In this document: piece after piece, positions 42,331-49,789 of the stretch
Position numbering within the stretch: position 1 is the first letter of the stretch
Layout: every line of letters starts with the position of its first letter
Assembly (NCBI RefSeq): GCF_002020355.1
Contig: NZ_MPZV01000002.1
Location: 124,001 to 188,000 of the forward strand
DNA from: Thioclava sediminum
Lineage (GTDB): Bacteria; Pseudomonadota; Alphaproteobacteria; Rhodobacterales; Rhodobacteraceae
Reading direction: 5' to 3'
Length of the DNA stretch: 64,000 nt
Notes under the pieces: generated by a model
What the model saw: the letters and a program-made list of their open reading frames with translations, nothing else
Database searches by the model: none
What the model was told of the DNA's origin: nothing
Translations under genes and position numbers: made by a program

Positions 42331-45300
42331 GCGCGAAGATAATCCTGTTGCAACGGCTTTCCGGCGTCTGACGCGTGTCGACCCGCGCCGATATCTGGCT
42401 TGCGGAAATATCGACCAACGTCGAGCCGAAGCCCTGTTTGTTCGTGTCGAGTTGCAACGCTTCACGGTACCGCTCGTTCCACGAAAGTATCACGGTATCG
42501 TCGTTTTCCATCGACCATGTGATCTCGAGATCACCCTCTCGCGGCCCCAATACCCCATATTTAGCGGCATTGGTGCTCCATTCGTGGAAAATCAGCGCAA
42601 GAGCCGTCAGGTGATGCGTCGGCACATCAACATCCGGCCCATCGATCAGGAATTTCGACGGGTCGTCATAGGGGGCCAGAGTCGTTTCGATCACCTCGCG
42701 CAGCGGGATCGCCGCACCAGAGGTTCGGGTGCGCGCCAGATCATGCGAGCGCGCAAGCGCGTTGATCCGCTGGCCCACATCCTCAACCAACTCGCGCGGG
42801 CTGGCCGCCGAACGCCCCGCGATGCGCAACATGCCCGAGACGATGGAGAACAGGTTCTTCACCCGGTGGTTCATCTCGCGCAGCATCAGCTCGCGCATCT
42901 GCGCCGCCTCTTCATCGGCGGTGATATCGACGCTGAGCCCCAGCAGGCGGTTTTCACTCCCCTCGCCCATCGTCCGACCCGTTGCGCGCAGATGGCGCTT
43001 CGTGCCGGAGGGGAGGTCGAGTTCGTAATCGACTTCCAATTCGGAACCAGTCTCGCGGGCCTCGCGCACCGCCTCTTCGACACGGGCACGGTCATGTTCC
43101 GCGATGCGTTCGAAGAACCGCTCGATCGGATAGGTGCCAGCCGCTTCGAATTCGAAGAAGGCTGCGACAGCCTCGTCGACTTCGACATCTCCATTGGGCT
43201 CAGTGATCGACCAAACCCCGATCTGCGCGATTTCCAGTGCGAGTTGCAGCCGCTCGCCCTTCAACGTCAGCTCGGTTTCGAGGCGCAACGCCTCGGTGAT
43301 GTCGGTGAAGACGAGCGTCGCGCCTTCCACCTCGCCGCGCGAATTCAGATACGGCGTCGCGGAGAGCGACCAGACCTTGCCGAGCTCGGTGGACTTGACC
43401 CGGCGCGGTCGCGGCAACTCGCCCTCAAGGACCACATTGATCAGTTCGATCATCACCTCGGGCGTGTCGAGCAGGTTCTGGATGTCGTCGAGCGGACGCC
43501 CCCGGTCACTGCCGCGCAGGCGGATCATCTCGCTCGCGCCATCGGTGAAGTTGCGCAGGCGCAGCTTGCGATCGACCGTCACCAGCGCATGCAGCTTGGA
43601 ATCGAAGATGTTGCGCAGATCGGCATTCGCGGTCGAAAGCTCCTCTACCTTGGTCTTGAGTTCGTCATTGACCGTCGCGAGCTCTTCGTTTGTCGATTGC
43701 AACTCCTCGTTCATCGACATCATTTCCTCGTTCGAGGATTTCAGCTCTTCGTTGGCGGTCTCCAGCTCTTCGACCGTCGTGCGCAGGCGGTTGCGGGTCG
43801 CGCGCAACTCGGCTTCCAGCACCTGCACATGGCTTTCCGACGGCGCGATCTCGTCGAAATCATATTCGTCCAACGCTTCGAACGGGCCACGGTCGCGGAA
43901 AACGATCAGCAGCGTATCGTCGGAGAGCGGATCGGCCAGCACATCGACACGCTGCCGCCCGGTTTCCGAGATCACTTCGACGTCGCGCACGATCTTGCGC
44001 GTGCCAAGCTCCGCCGACTCGCGGATCACCGCGGAGAGCGCCTCGCGTAGGCCCGCCCGCGCGAGCGATTGTGCATAGCCCTGCCCGGTCTCGGACGGGT
44101 CGATCTCAAGATACTTGCCCAAGCGCCCCGTCGCGGCGAGGATCGCCCCATCGCGATCGACATTTAGCGTCGCGGGCGCATAAAGATCGAGGATACGATT
44201 ACTGGCCAAGGTCGTGTTCCAGTCTTTGGTTCTTCTGTCAGTCGTCTTCGGTCGGAGTGGCGCAAGTCGCGCATGAGGGTCGGAGCGCATCGGCAGTTCG
44301 GTCGGATAAGGAGACCGGGGCCCTATGCTGCGGAAGATGCGCATCGCGCCATCTATGGGATCGAAAAGTTCCTCATGCCGCCCGATCGTCTCGGATGGGC
44401 CGAGGAAGAGAACGCCGCCCGGATTGAGCGCGTAATGGAAGATCGGCAGTGCCCGCGCCTGCAACTTCTCTCCGAAATAGATCAGCAGATTGCGGCACGA
44501 CACCAGATCGAGCCGCGAGAACGGCGGGTCCTTGATCAACGAATGCGGCGAGAAGCGCACCCGGTCACGCAGCGCGGCGGTGATCTGGAAATTGCCCTCA
44601 CGCCCGATCGTGTAGAGATCGCGGTACCTTTCGGGCAGGTCAAGCAGGACCGAGACCGGATAGCGCCCCTCACGCGCGATCGCGAGCATCCGTTCGTCGA
44701 TATCGGTGGCGAAGATCTGGAAATCGATCTCCTTGCCGCTCGCATGGATCGCCCGGTCGATGAGCATCGCCAGCGTGTAGGCTTCTTCGCCGCTCGAACA
44801 GCCCGGCACCCAGATGCGCAGCGCGCCGCCATCATCGGCCTTCTCGACCATCGGCTTGATCGCCGTCTCGTTCAGCGCCTCGAAATGCGCGCTGTCCCGG
44901 AAGAAGCGGGTGACGTTGATCAGCAGGTCGCCCAGCAGCGCCAGAGGCTCGTCTTCTTCGCGTTCGAGCCGTTCGAGATATTCGCGCGGGTGCAGAATGC
45001 CCACGACCTGCATCCGGCGCTGGATCCGACGCTCGAGGGTCGAGCGCTTGTATTGCGCGAAATCATGCCCCGTCAGACGGTTCAGCGCCGCGCAGATTTC
45101 ATCGAGCGTTCCGGAAACCGGCGGCGCCGTGTTCACCTGATCCGGGTCGACATTGCGGAACTCGGTGATCCGCGCGATCACGTCGGAGGGCGCGCTGACC
45201 ACATCGACCATCCCGGTCGCGACCGCCGAATTCGGCATGGAATCGTAGCGCGCCGTTGCGTCCTGCGCGATGCAGAAGCCGCCATGTTCTTTCACCGCCC

Positions 45301-45721
45301 GCAGCCCGACGGAGCCATCCGTGCCGGTGCCCGACAGGATCACGCAGACCGCGCGGCGCCCGAGATCCTGGCCGAGCGACACGAAGAAATCGTCGATCGG
45401 ACGGCGAAGACCGCGGGGTTGGGCGAATTCCGAAAGCTTCAGGCGCCCGTTCTCGACCTCCAGCCCGTAGCCCGGCGGGATCGTATAGACATGCCCGGCC
45501 TCCAGCTTCGCGCCATCTTCGGCCTGAAGCACTTCGAGCGAGGTCGACCGGCCGAGCAATTCCGCCAGAAGCGACTCGTGGTTCGGATCGAGATGCTGAA
45601 CCACGACATAGGCGCTGGGGTCATCCACCCGCGCAGGCTCCAGAAGATCGCGAAGCGCTTCAAGCCCACCAGCGGAGGCGCCGATGCCGACAACGTATAG
45701 ATCCTCGGGGGCGTCCGTCAC
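42305..45721 (-). CDS. CheB-CheR-PAS-PAS-HWE hybrid histidine kinase
   Basis: A 1138-residue soluble fusion. Residues about 1-190 are a CheB methylesterase domain without receiver (GASAGGLEAL Ser16, QHLDPNH, SGTGTDGSVG), 205-470 a CheR methyltransferase domain (FAQYKRSTLERRIQRRM; SAM loop VPGCSSGEEAYTLAML). A long coiled coil (about 620-715, repeated EELxSxNEE) leads to two PAS domains (about 720-960). The HWE module has LREMNHRVKNLFS (His), EWSTNAAKYG (N-box), SWNERYR (WxE) and GFGSTLVD. Downstream receiver overlaps its stop. Likely an intracellular sensor; methylation role of CheB/CheR in such fusions is not known. Confidence 0.92.
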   Translation of the reverse strand: MTDAPEDLYVVGIGASAGGLEALRDLLEPARVDDPSAYVVVQHLDPNHESLLAELLGRSTSLEVLQAEDGAKLEAGHVYTIPPGYGLEVENGRLKLSEFAQPRGLRRPIDDFFVSLGQDLGRRAVCVILSGTGTDGSVGLRAVKEHGGFCIAQDATARYDSMPNSAVATGMVDVVSAPSDVIARITEFRNVDPDQVNTAPPVSGTLDEICAALNRLTGHDFAQYKRSTLERRIQRRMQVVGILHPREYLERLEREEDEPLALLGDLLINVTRFFRDSAHFEALNETAIKPMVEKADDGGALRIWVPGCSSGEEAYTLAMLIDRAIHASGKEIDFQIFATDIDERMLAIAREGRYPVSVLLDLPERYRDLYTIGREGNFQITAALRDRVRFSPHSLIKDPPFSRLDLVSCRNLLIYFGEKLQARALPIFHYALNPGGVLFLGPSETIGRHEELFDPIDGAMRIFRSIGPRSPYPTELPMRSDPHARLAPLRPKTTDRRTKDWNTTLASNRILDLYAPATLNVDRDGAILAATGRLGKYLEIDPSETGQGYAQSLARAGLREALSAVIRESAELGTRKIVRDVEVISETGRQRVDVLADPLSDDTLLIVFRDRGPFEALDEYDFDEIAPSESHVQVLEAELRATRNRLRTTVEELETANEELKSSNEEMMSMNEELQSTNEELATVNDELKTKVEELSTANADLRNIFDSKLHALVTVDRKLRLRNFTDGASEMIRLRGSDRGRPLDDIQNLLDTPEVMIELINVVLEGELPRPRRVKSTELGKVWSLSATPYLNSRGEVEGATLVFTDITEALRLETELTLKGERLQLALEIAQIGVWSITEPNGDVEVDEAVAAFFEFEAAGTYPIERFFERIAEHDRARVEEAVREARETGSELEVDYELDLPSGTKRHLRATGRTMGEGSENRLLGLSVDITADEEAAQMRELMLREMNHRVKNLFSIVSGMLRIAGRSAASPRELVEDVGQRINALARSHDLARTRTSGAAIPLREVIETTLAPYDDPSKFLIDGPDVDVPTHHLTALALIFHEWSTNAAKYGVLGPREGDLEITWSMENDDTVILSWNERYREALQLDTNKQGFGSTLVDISASQISARVDTRQTPESRCNRIIFAHEIDGDAD

Positions 45722-45756
45722 TGCACGGCCCGCCGATCCGCGCAGCGCGCGTCCAA

Positions 45757-45779
45757 AAGGGCGCGGCCTGCGCGCCCTT
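45757..45779 (-). terminator. Hairpin AAGGGCGCG / CGCGCCCTT between LOV gene and kinase
   Basis: A 9-bp stem with 5-base loop, followed on the minus strand by TTTT. It stands 36 bases upstream of the kinase ATG and 109 after the LOV stop, so it may end LOV transcripts or, if transcription passes, attenuate kinase expression. Confidence 0.6.
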
Positions 45780-45887
45780 CTCTATAGTTCTCTTTGCAGT
45801 TCATCCGGAGATCGGTGTCACTAGCCTCAGGGCCCTGCAATAACATTTGACATAGTACTGAACACATAACCGTGGCCGCAGCCATTC

Positions 45888-46451
45888 TTAGCCCTCGCGG
45901 TAGATAATCGTGGCCATTGTGGAGAGGCTCTCCGACAGAACCTTGGCAGAGCCGATCATCGCGAGACCGAATCCGCGCGACATCGCGGCGAGATCGTCGG
46001 CATTGCGCAGTAGGCTCTCGTCATGCGCAGCGATGTCGACCTTCACGTTCTGACGTTCCGCCGCGGAGGTAAGGTCGAATTGCGACCCGAGGAACAAGCG
46101 CGTATCGCCATTGGCCTCGCGCAGACGCGTCATGAACACGAAATTCTGGAAGGTCTCGCCATTCGCGCGGCTGTTGGTGACACGGAAACGGCCCGCGGAA
46201 ATGTCCTCGTCGTCGATGAACTCCCGCATCGCAGAGCGTTCTTCCTCAGTCGCGGCACCCGCCTGCAGGAAGCGACAGTTCTGCCCCAGCACCTCTTCAG
46301 CGGAATACCCGGTCAGATTGAGAAACGCCTGATTCACATAGACGAGCGGCACATCATCCCGATCGGCCGCGGCAATGGTCAGCGCGACATTCGACTTGTC
46401 GCAATAGCTGACCAGCGCATCTGGCAGTTCGTAATCTGTGTAAACGGGCAT
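45888..46451 (-). CDS. Short LOV-domain blue-light photoreceptor
   Basis: A 187-residue protein with one LOV domain (about 20-130): LVYVNQAFLNLTGYSAEEVL, the flavin-adduct motif GQNCRFLQ with photoactive Cys59, NYF-like FMN contacts (RVTNSRANGETFQNFVFM) and the gate Gln in FLGSQFDLT. All residues needed to bind FMN and form the cysteinyl adduct are present. No effector domain follows; the last 55 residues are helical. Similar short LOV proteins (DsLOV, PpSB1) dimerise through such helices. GGAGG five bases before ATG 46451. The kinase and receiver lie downstream on the same strand. Confidence 0.9.
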   Translation of the reverse strand: MPVYTDYELPDALVSYCDKSNVALTIAAADRDDVPLVYVNQAFLNLTGYSAEEVLGQNCRFLQAGAATEEERSAMREFIDDEDISAGRFRVTNSRANGETFQNFVFMTRLREANGDTRLFLGSQFDLTSAAERQNVKVDIAAHDESLLRNADDLAAMSRGFGLAMIGSAKVLSESLSTMATIIYREG

Positions 46452-46550
46452 GAAGCCTCCGCTGCGTTTGAGAAAACAAGATTGATCATTGCGCGGAAAA
46501 GTCCAGCGCGCGAGGCGAAATACCACCGATAACCAATTTGAAGGGGGGGA

Positions 46551-46627
46551 TGGTACCGCCTCCCCGGCTTGAACGGGGGACCTCTGGATCCACAATCCAG
46601 CGCTCTAACCAACTGAGCTAAGGCGGC
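46551..46627 (-). tRNA. tRNA-His (anticodon GTG)
   Basis: A 77-base cloverleaf with encoded CCA. Anticodon loop TTGTGGA holds GTG. Acceptor arm GCCGCCT pairs AGGCGGT, giving a G1:U72 wobble and A73, with no encoded G-1. That is the known alphaproteobacterial tRNA-His identity and helps place the organism. Confidence 0.95.
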
Positions 46628-46757
46628 ACTGGCGCGGGATTTAGCCCCCTCGCGCGCGGAATGCAAGTGTCCGATGACGAGAAATTCGCACCAAGTCTTG
46701 CCTGCGCACGTCGCGGGGGTTAGGTGCATTTTCCATCCAACCTCTCAGGAGTTTTCG

Positions 46758-46967
46758 ATGAGCATCGACAAGGAAAGCGACATCTCCGCGAATCTGCAAA
46801 TCGGCCCGACCTCGCTCGGAATGGTGCGGATCTATGTCGAGGGCGAAGGCGTCGAGCTACCGCTCGATTTCGATCCCGACGAGGCGATGGAAATCGCCGA
46901 AGAACTGCAGGCCGCTGCGGAAGCTGCGCGTGAAATGAGCAAAGGCGGCAAGGGCAAGAAGCGCTGA
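46758..46967 (+). CDS. Small acidic protein (DUF6324-like)
   Basis: A 69-residue soluble protein: ANLQIGPTSLGMVRIYVEGE then VELPLDFDPDEAMEIAEELQAAAEAA, with a basic Lys/Gly tail. AGGAG stands five bases before ATG 46758; upstream in-frame sequence overlaps the tRNA flank and is rejected. It seems to be the conserved small protein DUF6324 of Rhodobacterales; function unknown. Confidence 0.75.
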   Translation: MSIDKESDISANLQIGPTSLGMVRIYVEGEGVELPLDFDPDEAMEIAEELQAAAEAAREMSKGGKGKKR

Positions 46968-46970
46968 GCC

Positions 46971-47429
46971 TCAAAATCCGGGCGGTATCGCGCCCGGATC
47001 GCACAGCCGCTGCAACCGCCGTGCCGACGCGCGCGCGAAATCGAGCGTCAGCGCCTTGCGCCGCGCCGGCGCAAGCTTGGACAGCGGCGCCTCGCGGATC
47101 ATCTCGGCGCCGTAGCCATCCGCGATGAAAAGCCCCGTCCCCTCGGGCAGAAGATCCGTGGGGAAATCCTGGTCTACCGCCCAGAAATAGCGGTCGCACC
47201 AGTCCAGATAGCCGTCCCATTTCCGATCCGAGGTGAAATCGGCGCGGCTCGACTTGCACTCCACGATCCAGATTTCGCCCTTCCGGTCGATCGCCATCAG
47301 ATCGGCGCGCAGCCTTGGGCGCAGCACCATTTCCGGCAAACTGTCGAGCCCTAGCTCGGACAGCGCGCGGGCCGTGCCGCGTGCTAGCACCTGCCCCGGC
47401 TGAAGTTCGGAAAGCGGAATCTGCGTCAT
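46971..47429 (-). CDS. mmcB: MmcB-family DNA repair protein
   Basis: A 152-residue protein, PD-(D/E)XK-like: LRADLMAIDRKGEIWIVECKSSRADF has the D-ExK pattern, then DGYLDWCDRYFWAVDQDFP and GTGLFIADGYGAEMIREAP. This is the alphaproteobacterial MmcB group, tied to DNA-damage tolerance in Caulobacter. ATG 47429 is used, with 47441 as an alternative. A perfect LexA box lies immediately upstream. Confidence 0.87.
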   Translation of the reverse strand: MTQIPLSELQPGQVLARGTARALSELGLDSLPEMVLRPRLRADLMAIDRKGEIWIVECKSSRADFTSDRKWDGYLDWCDRYFWAVDQDFPTDLLPEGTGLFIADGYGAEMIREAPLSKLAPARRKALTLDFARASARRLQRLCDPGAIPPGF

Positions 47430-47441
47430 GTGGGAAAACAT

Positions 47442-47456
47442 GAACGAAGTGTGAAC
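47442..47456 (-). promoter_or_regulatory. LexA (SOS) box GTTC-N7-GTTC of mmcB
   Basis: On the minus strand GTTCACACTTCGTTC fits the alphaproteobacterial LexA consensus exactly, ending 12 bases before ATG 47429. LexA bound here would block transcription or initiation; induction by DNA damage is expected. Confidence 0.8.
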
Positions 47457-47512
47457 AAAAGTCCAGACTCAGCCCACCGCACCGATGCGAAGCAGCGGAT
47501 CAAAAGGTCGGA

Positions 47513-47869
47513 TCAGAAGACCAGCACCGAGAACACCAGAACGATCAGCGCCGCGCGCAGCACCCAGACGCCGGACTCGGCCACCCGCAGCAGCGTCGCG
47601 GCCTCGGCCAGCCCTTCGGGTTTGATCTGGCCAAGAAGCCCCGCAGCGCTGACCCGGAACGCCTCGCCAGCAAACAGCGCCAACGCCAACAGCAGATAGA
47701 GCAGGTAGTCGATCATGCGCGCATGGCCCGCCACCATCACCGGCAGCAACAGCGCCCCGGCGCCGACCTCGGTGCGCAAGGTGTTGTCCGCCCAGAGCCG
47801 CTCCAGCACTGCGCCGATCCCGGTGCTGCCACTCCCGCCGCCTGCGGCGGGCCCGTTCAAATCGCTCAT
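47513..47869 (-). CDS. Small membrane protein, possibly a degenerate DgkA-fold protein
   Basis: A 118-residue protein with three hydrophobic helices (about 42-60, 62-82, 97-118). The order NTLRTEVGAGALLLPVMVAG, a second helix before GEAFRVSAAGLLGQIK and a final helix resembles diacylglycerol kinase DgkA, including an RxE pair before helix 1, but NSAIE and the Lys-Asp site are missing. So if related, it is not an active kinase of that type. AGGAG precedes ATG 47869. Confidence 0.6.
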   Translation of the reverse strand: MSDLNGPAAGGGSGSTGIGAVLERLWADNTLRTEVGAGALLLPVMVAGHARMIDYLLYLLLALALFAGEAFRVSAAGLLGQIKPEGLAEAATLLRVAESGVWVLRAALIVLVFSVLVF

Positions 47870-47988
47870 GAAAACTCCTGTCCGCGAATTCCTGCCGCCA
47901 AGGGTAGAGCCTCGCAGGGCGAACCCAAGCGCCAAGGTGTCGCAGCGGCAGAGCCTTGCCACCCGGAAAAACCCGCCCTCTCCCCCTC

Positions 47989-48017
47989 TTGCCGGAGCGC
48001 GGTTTCACCCCTATCTG
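47989..48017 (+). promoter_or_regulatory. Sigma-70 promoter TTGCCG-N17-TATCTG of the 6S-like RNA
   Basis: -35 TTGCCG (47989-47994) and -10 TATCTG (48012-48017) with 17-base spacing predict a start at 48023-48024, exactly at the closing stem of the RNA. The A/T content is low but both hexamers retain key bases. Confidence 0.55.
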
Positions 48018-48022
48018 GGGGG

Positions 48023-48185
48023 CTGACGGTTACTGCTCTTTCTGTGAAAGACCCTTTTCCAGTGGCCTATACCATTCCTGAGGGAGCTGGCTCTGCCGGG
48101 GTCCTGGCCTCGGTATCTGGCGCCCACCTGACTTTTCAGGTCTCCGGGAACTCTCGTCTACACGTCTGCTGCGGTTTCCGTCACT
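48023..48185 (+). ncRNA. ssrS: Structured non-coding RNA, probably 6S RNA
   Basis: About 163 bases closed by TGACGG (48024-48029) and CCGTCA (48178-48183). Inside are a hairpin ACCTGA-CTTT-TCAGGT (48126-48141) and a larger arm with ATACC/GGTAT pairing and a CCTGAG segment. Length, long-range stem, promoter exactly at its 5' end and terminator 20 bases after it fit 6S RNA, which binds the main RNA polymerase. No SRP, tmRNA or RNase P motif is seen. Identity is from shape and size, not alignment. Confidence 0.55.
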
Positions 48186-48205
48186 CCACCCATCGCAAGA
48201 CAGCA

Positions 48206-48235
48206 AAAAGCCCCGCCGGACCGGTCGGGGCTTTT
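48206..48235. terminator. Bidirectional terminator AAAAGCCCCG / CGGGGCTTTT
   Basis: A 10-bp perfect stem whose loop itself contains CCGG/CCGG. It ends the 6S-like RNA on the plus strand and the membrane-protein gene (stop at 48259) on the minus strand. Confidence 0.88.
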
Positions 48236-48258
48236 GTCGTCTCGGGAGGTGGATGCGC

Positions 48259-48603
48259 TCAGCGGCGAAGCTGCATCTGCTGACGCGACTTGGGCGTATC
48301 GACCGGAACCGGGATCGCCAGATGCTCGGCCGCCATATCGGTGGGGATGCCGTCGCGTTTGCCGCCGCCGGAGCTGTCGTCATCCTCGGCCATGCGCATC
48401 ACCGCGATCGCGAATTGGACGCCGGAGAAGACGATCGTGTTGAACACGACCAGCAGCGCCATTGCGATATAGCCGATATCGGACGTGAAAATCAGGTGGC
48501 GGAGATTGCCGACATTGAAGCCGAGAAGAAGGCCAACGAAGGTGAGCGCGATGAAGAAGCCAATGATGACGTTCTTGATGTAGAGCCGGACCAGTTCGGG
48601 CAT
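48259..48603 (-). CDS. Two-helix membrane protein of unknown function
   Basis: A 114-residue protein: helices IGFFIALTFVGLLLGFNVG and IGYIAMALLVVFNTIVFSGVQF, then a hydrophilic tail (MRMAEDDDSSGGGKRDG then IPTDMAAEHLAIPVPV). The topology suggests both termini in the cytoplasm. I do not recognise a family. It is separated from nusB by 122 bases. Confidence 0.75.
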   Translation of the reverse strand: MPELVRLYIKNVIIGFFIALTFVGLLLGFNVGNLRHLIFTSDIGYIAMALLVVFNTIVFSGVQFAIAVMRMAEDDDSSGGGKRDGIPTDMAAEHLAIPVPVDTPKSRQQMQLRR

Positions 48604-48725
48604 GAAAAATCCTCCTGCTTACCTCACAATCTAGTGCATATTCCCAAGTTTCAAACAGGGAAACGGGCGGCAATTGCGAGATAAGCGGGGGTTTGCCCGT
48701 GGCATGGTGTCGCGAGTGAGCGCGC

Positions 48726-49244
48726 TCAGAACGCGTCGGGTTGCAGCGCGCGCGCCATGTGATCGAGCACCGCGTTGACGAATTTCGGCTCCTTGCCTTC
48801 GGGGAAGAAGGCGCGGGCCACGTCGACGAACTCGGTGATGACGACACGCGGCGGCGTCGCGGGGGTGATCAGCTCTGCCCCGGCGGCACGGAACAGCGCG
48901 CGCAGCACCGGGTCGATCCGGTCGATCGGCCATTTCGCCACCAGCGCACGGTCGGTCGCCTGGTCGATCTTCGCCTGCCAGGTTACCGCATCGTCGATCA
49001 GACGGCGGAACAGGTCGAGATTGCCCTCGGCCATTTCGGTGCCGTCCTCATCCACGGCGCCAAAGCGGAAATTTTCGAACTCACGGCGCACCTTGTCGGC
49101 GCCCTGCCCGGCCGCTTCCATCTGAAACAGCGCCTGAACCGCGTAAAGACGCGAGGCGGATTTCATCTGGCGCTTCTCCTCTTGGGTGAGCTTGCGCGGT
49201 TTCGGGGCGTCTTGGGGCGCGTCGGAAGAGGCGTCGTCGGTCAT
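48726..49244 (-). CDS. nusB: Transcription antitermination factor NusB
   Basis: A 172-residue NusB with an N-terminal Asp/Ala-rich extension. KRQMKSASRLYAVQALFQME is the canonical helix 1, and DRALVAKWPIDRIDPVLRALFRAA with VVITEFVDVARAFFPEGKEPKFVN the C-terminal core. It joins the rRNA antitermination complex with NusE (S10) at boxA. Its ATG overlaps the ribH stop (ATGA), the usual coupling in alphaproteobacteria. Confidence 0.95.
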   Translation of the reverse strand: MTDDASSDAPQDAPKPRKLTQEEKRQMKSASRLYAVQALFQMEAAGQGADKVRREFENFRFGAVDEDGTEMAEGNLDLFRRLIDDAVTWQAKIDQATDRALVAKWPIDRIDPVLRALFRAAGAELITPATPPRVVITEFVDVARAFFPEGKEPKFVNAVLDHMARALQPDAF

Positions 49245-49786
49245 GCGTTGTTCGATCCGTCAGTGTCGCCGGCGATACGGAAGGATTCGGCGGGCTTGAA
49301 CCCGATACCCTTCGTCCGGCGCGCCCATTTGCGCGACAATGAGATGAGATGCAAGGCCGCAGCCGCCGCGCCGCCACCTTTGTTTTGATCGGCAGGGTCG
49401 GCGCGCACTGCCGCCTGCTCGTAATTTTCGACCGTCAGGATGCCGTTGCCGATGCAAATCCCTTCGAGCCCCATCAGCGTCAGCCCGCGCGAGCTGTCGT
49501 TGCAGACGGTCTCGTAATGGGTGGTCTCGCCGCGGATCACGCAGCCAAGCGCCACGAAGCCGTCGTAATCGGCCATGCGCGCGGCCATCGCGATCGCGGT
49601 GGGCACTTCGAGCGCGCCGGGCACCTCGATCACGTCCACATAGGCGCCCGCCTCTTCGGCCACCGCCTTCGCCCCCGCGATCAGGTTGTCCGCGATATCC
49701 TTGTAATACGGCGCGACCACGATCAGCAGCCGCGGCGCGCTGTCGAATTTCGGCAGGTCGAGCGTGTAATGCGAGATTCCGGCCAT
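49241..49786 (-). CDS. ribH: 6,7-dimethyl-8-ribityllumazine synthase
   Basis: A 181-residue lumazine synthase. LLIVVAPYYKDIADNLIAGA, VPGALEVPTAIAMAAR, ALGCVIRGETTHYETVCND and GLTLMGLEGICIGNGILTVE are the active-site blocks; His of THYE is the catalytic base. The C-terminal basic tail (SRKWARRTKGIGFKPAE) is longer than in E. coli. It condenses the pyrimidine with the butanone phosphate made by RibB. Three bases separate it from ribB. Confidence 0.95.
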   Translation of the reverse strand: MAGISHYTLDLPKFDSAPRLLIVVAPYYKDIADNLIAGAKAVAEEAGAYVDVIEVPGALEVPTAIAMAARMADYDGFVALGCVIRGETTHYETVCNDSSRGLTLMGLEGICIGNGILTVENYEQAAVRADPADQNKGGGAAAAALHLISLSRKWARRTKGIGFKPAESFRIAGDTDGSNNA

Positions 49787-49789
49787 GTC

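Noticed and set aside
42329-44050. Open frame of 573 codons antisense to the HWE kinase
   Set aside because: Overlaps a kinase with intact catalytic motifs; translated sequence is low-information Arg/His/Leu.
45847-45875. TTGACA box on the plus strand as a promoter
   Set aside because: No -10 element at 16-18 bases and no plus-strand gene downstream.
48023-48185. SRP RNA or two-piece tmRNA as identity of the structured RNA
   Set aside because: The SRP tetraloop/asymmetric-loop motif (GGAAGCAGCC-like) and a tRNA-like T arm with CCA end are absent.
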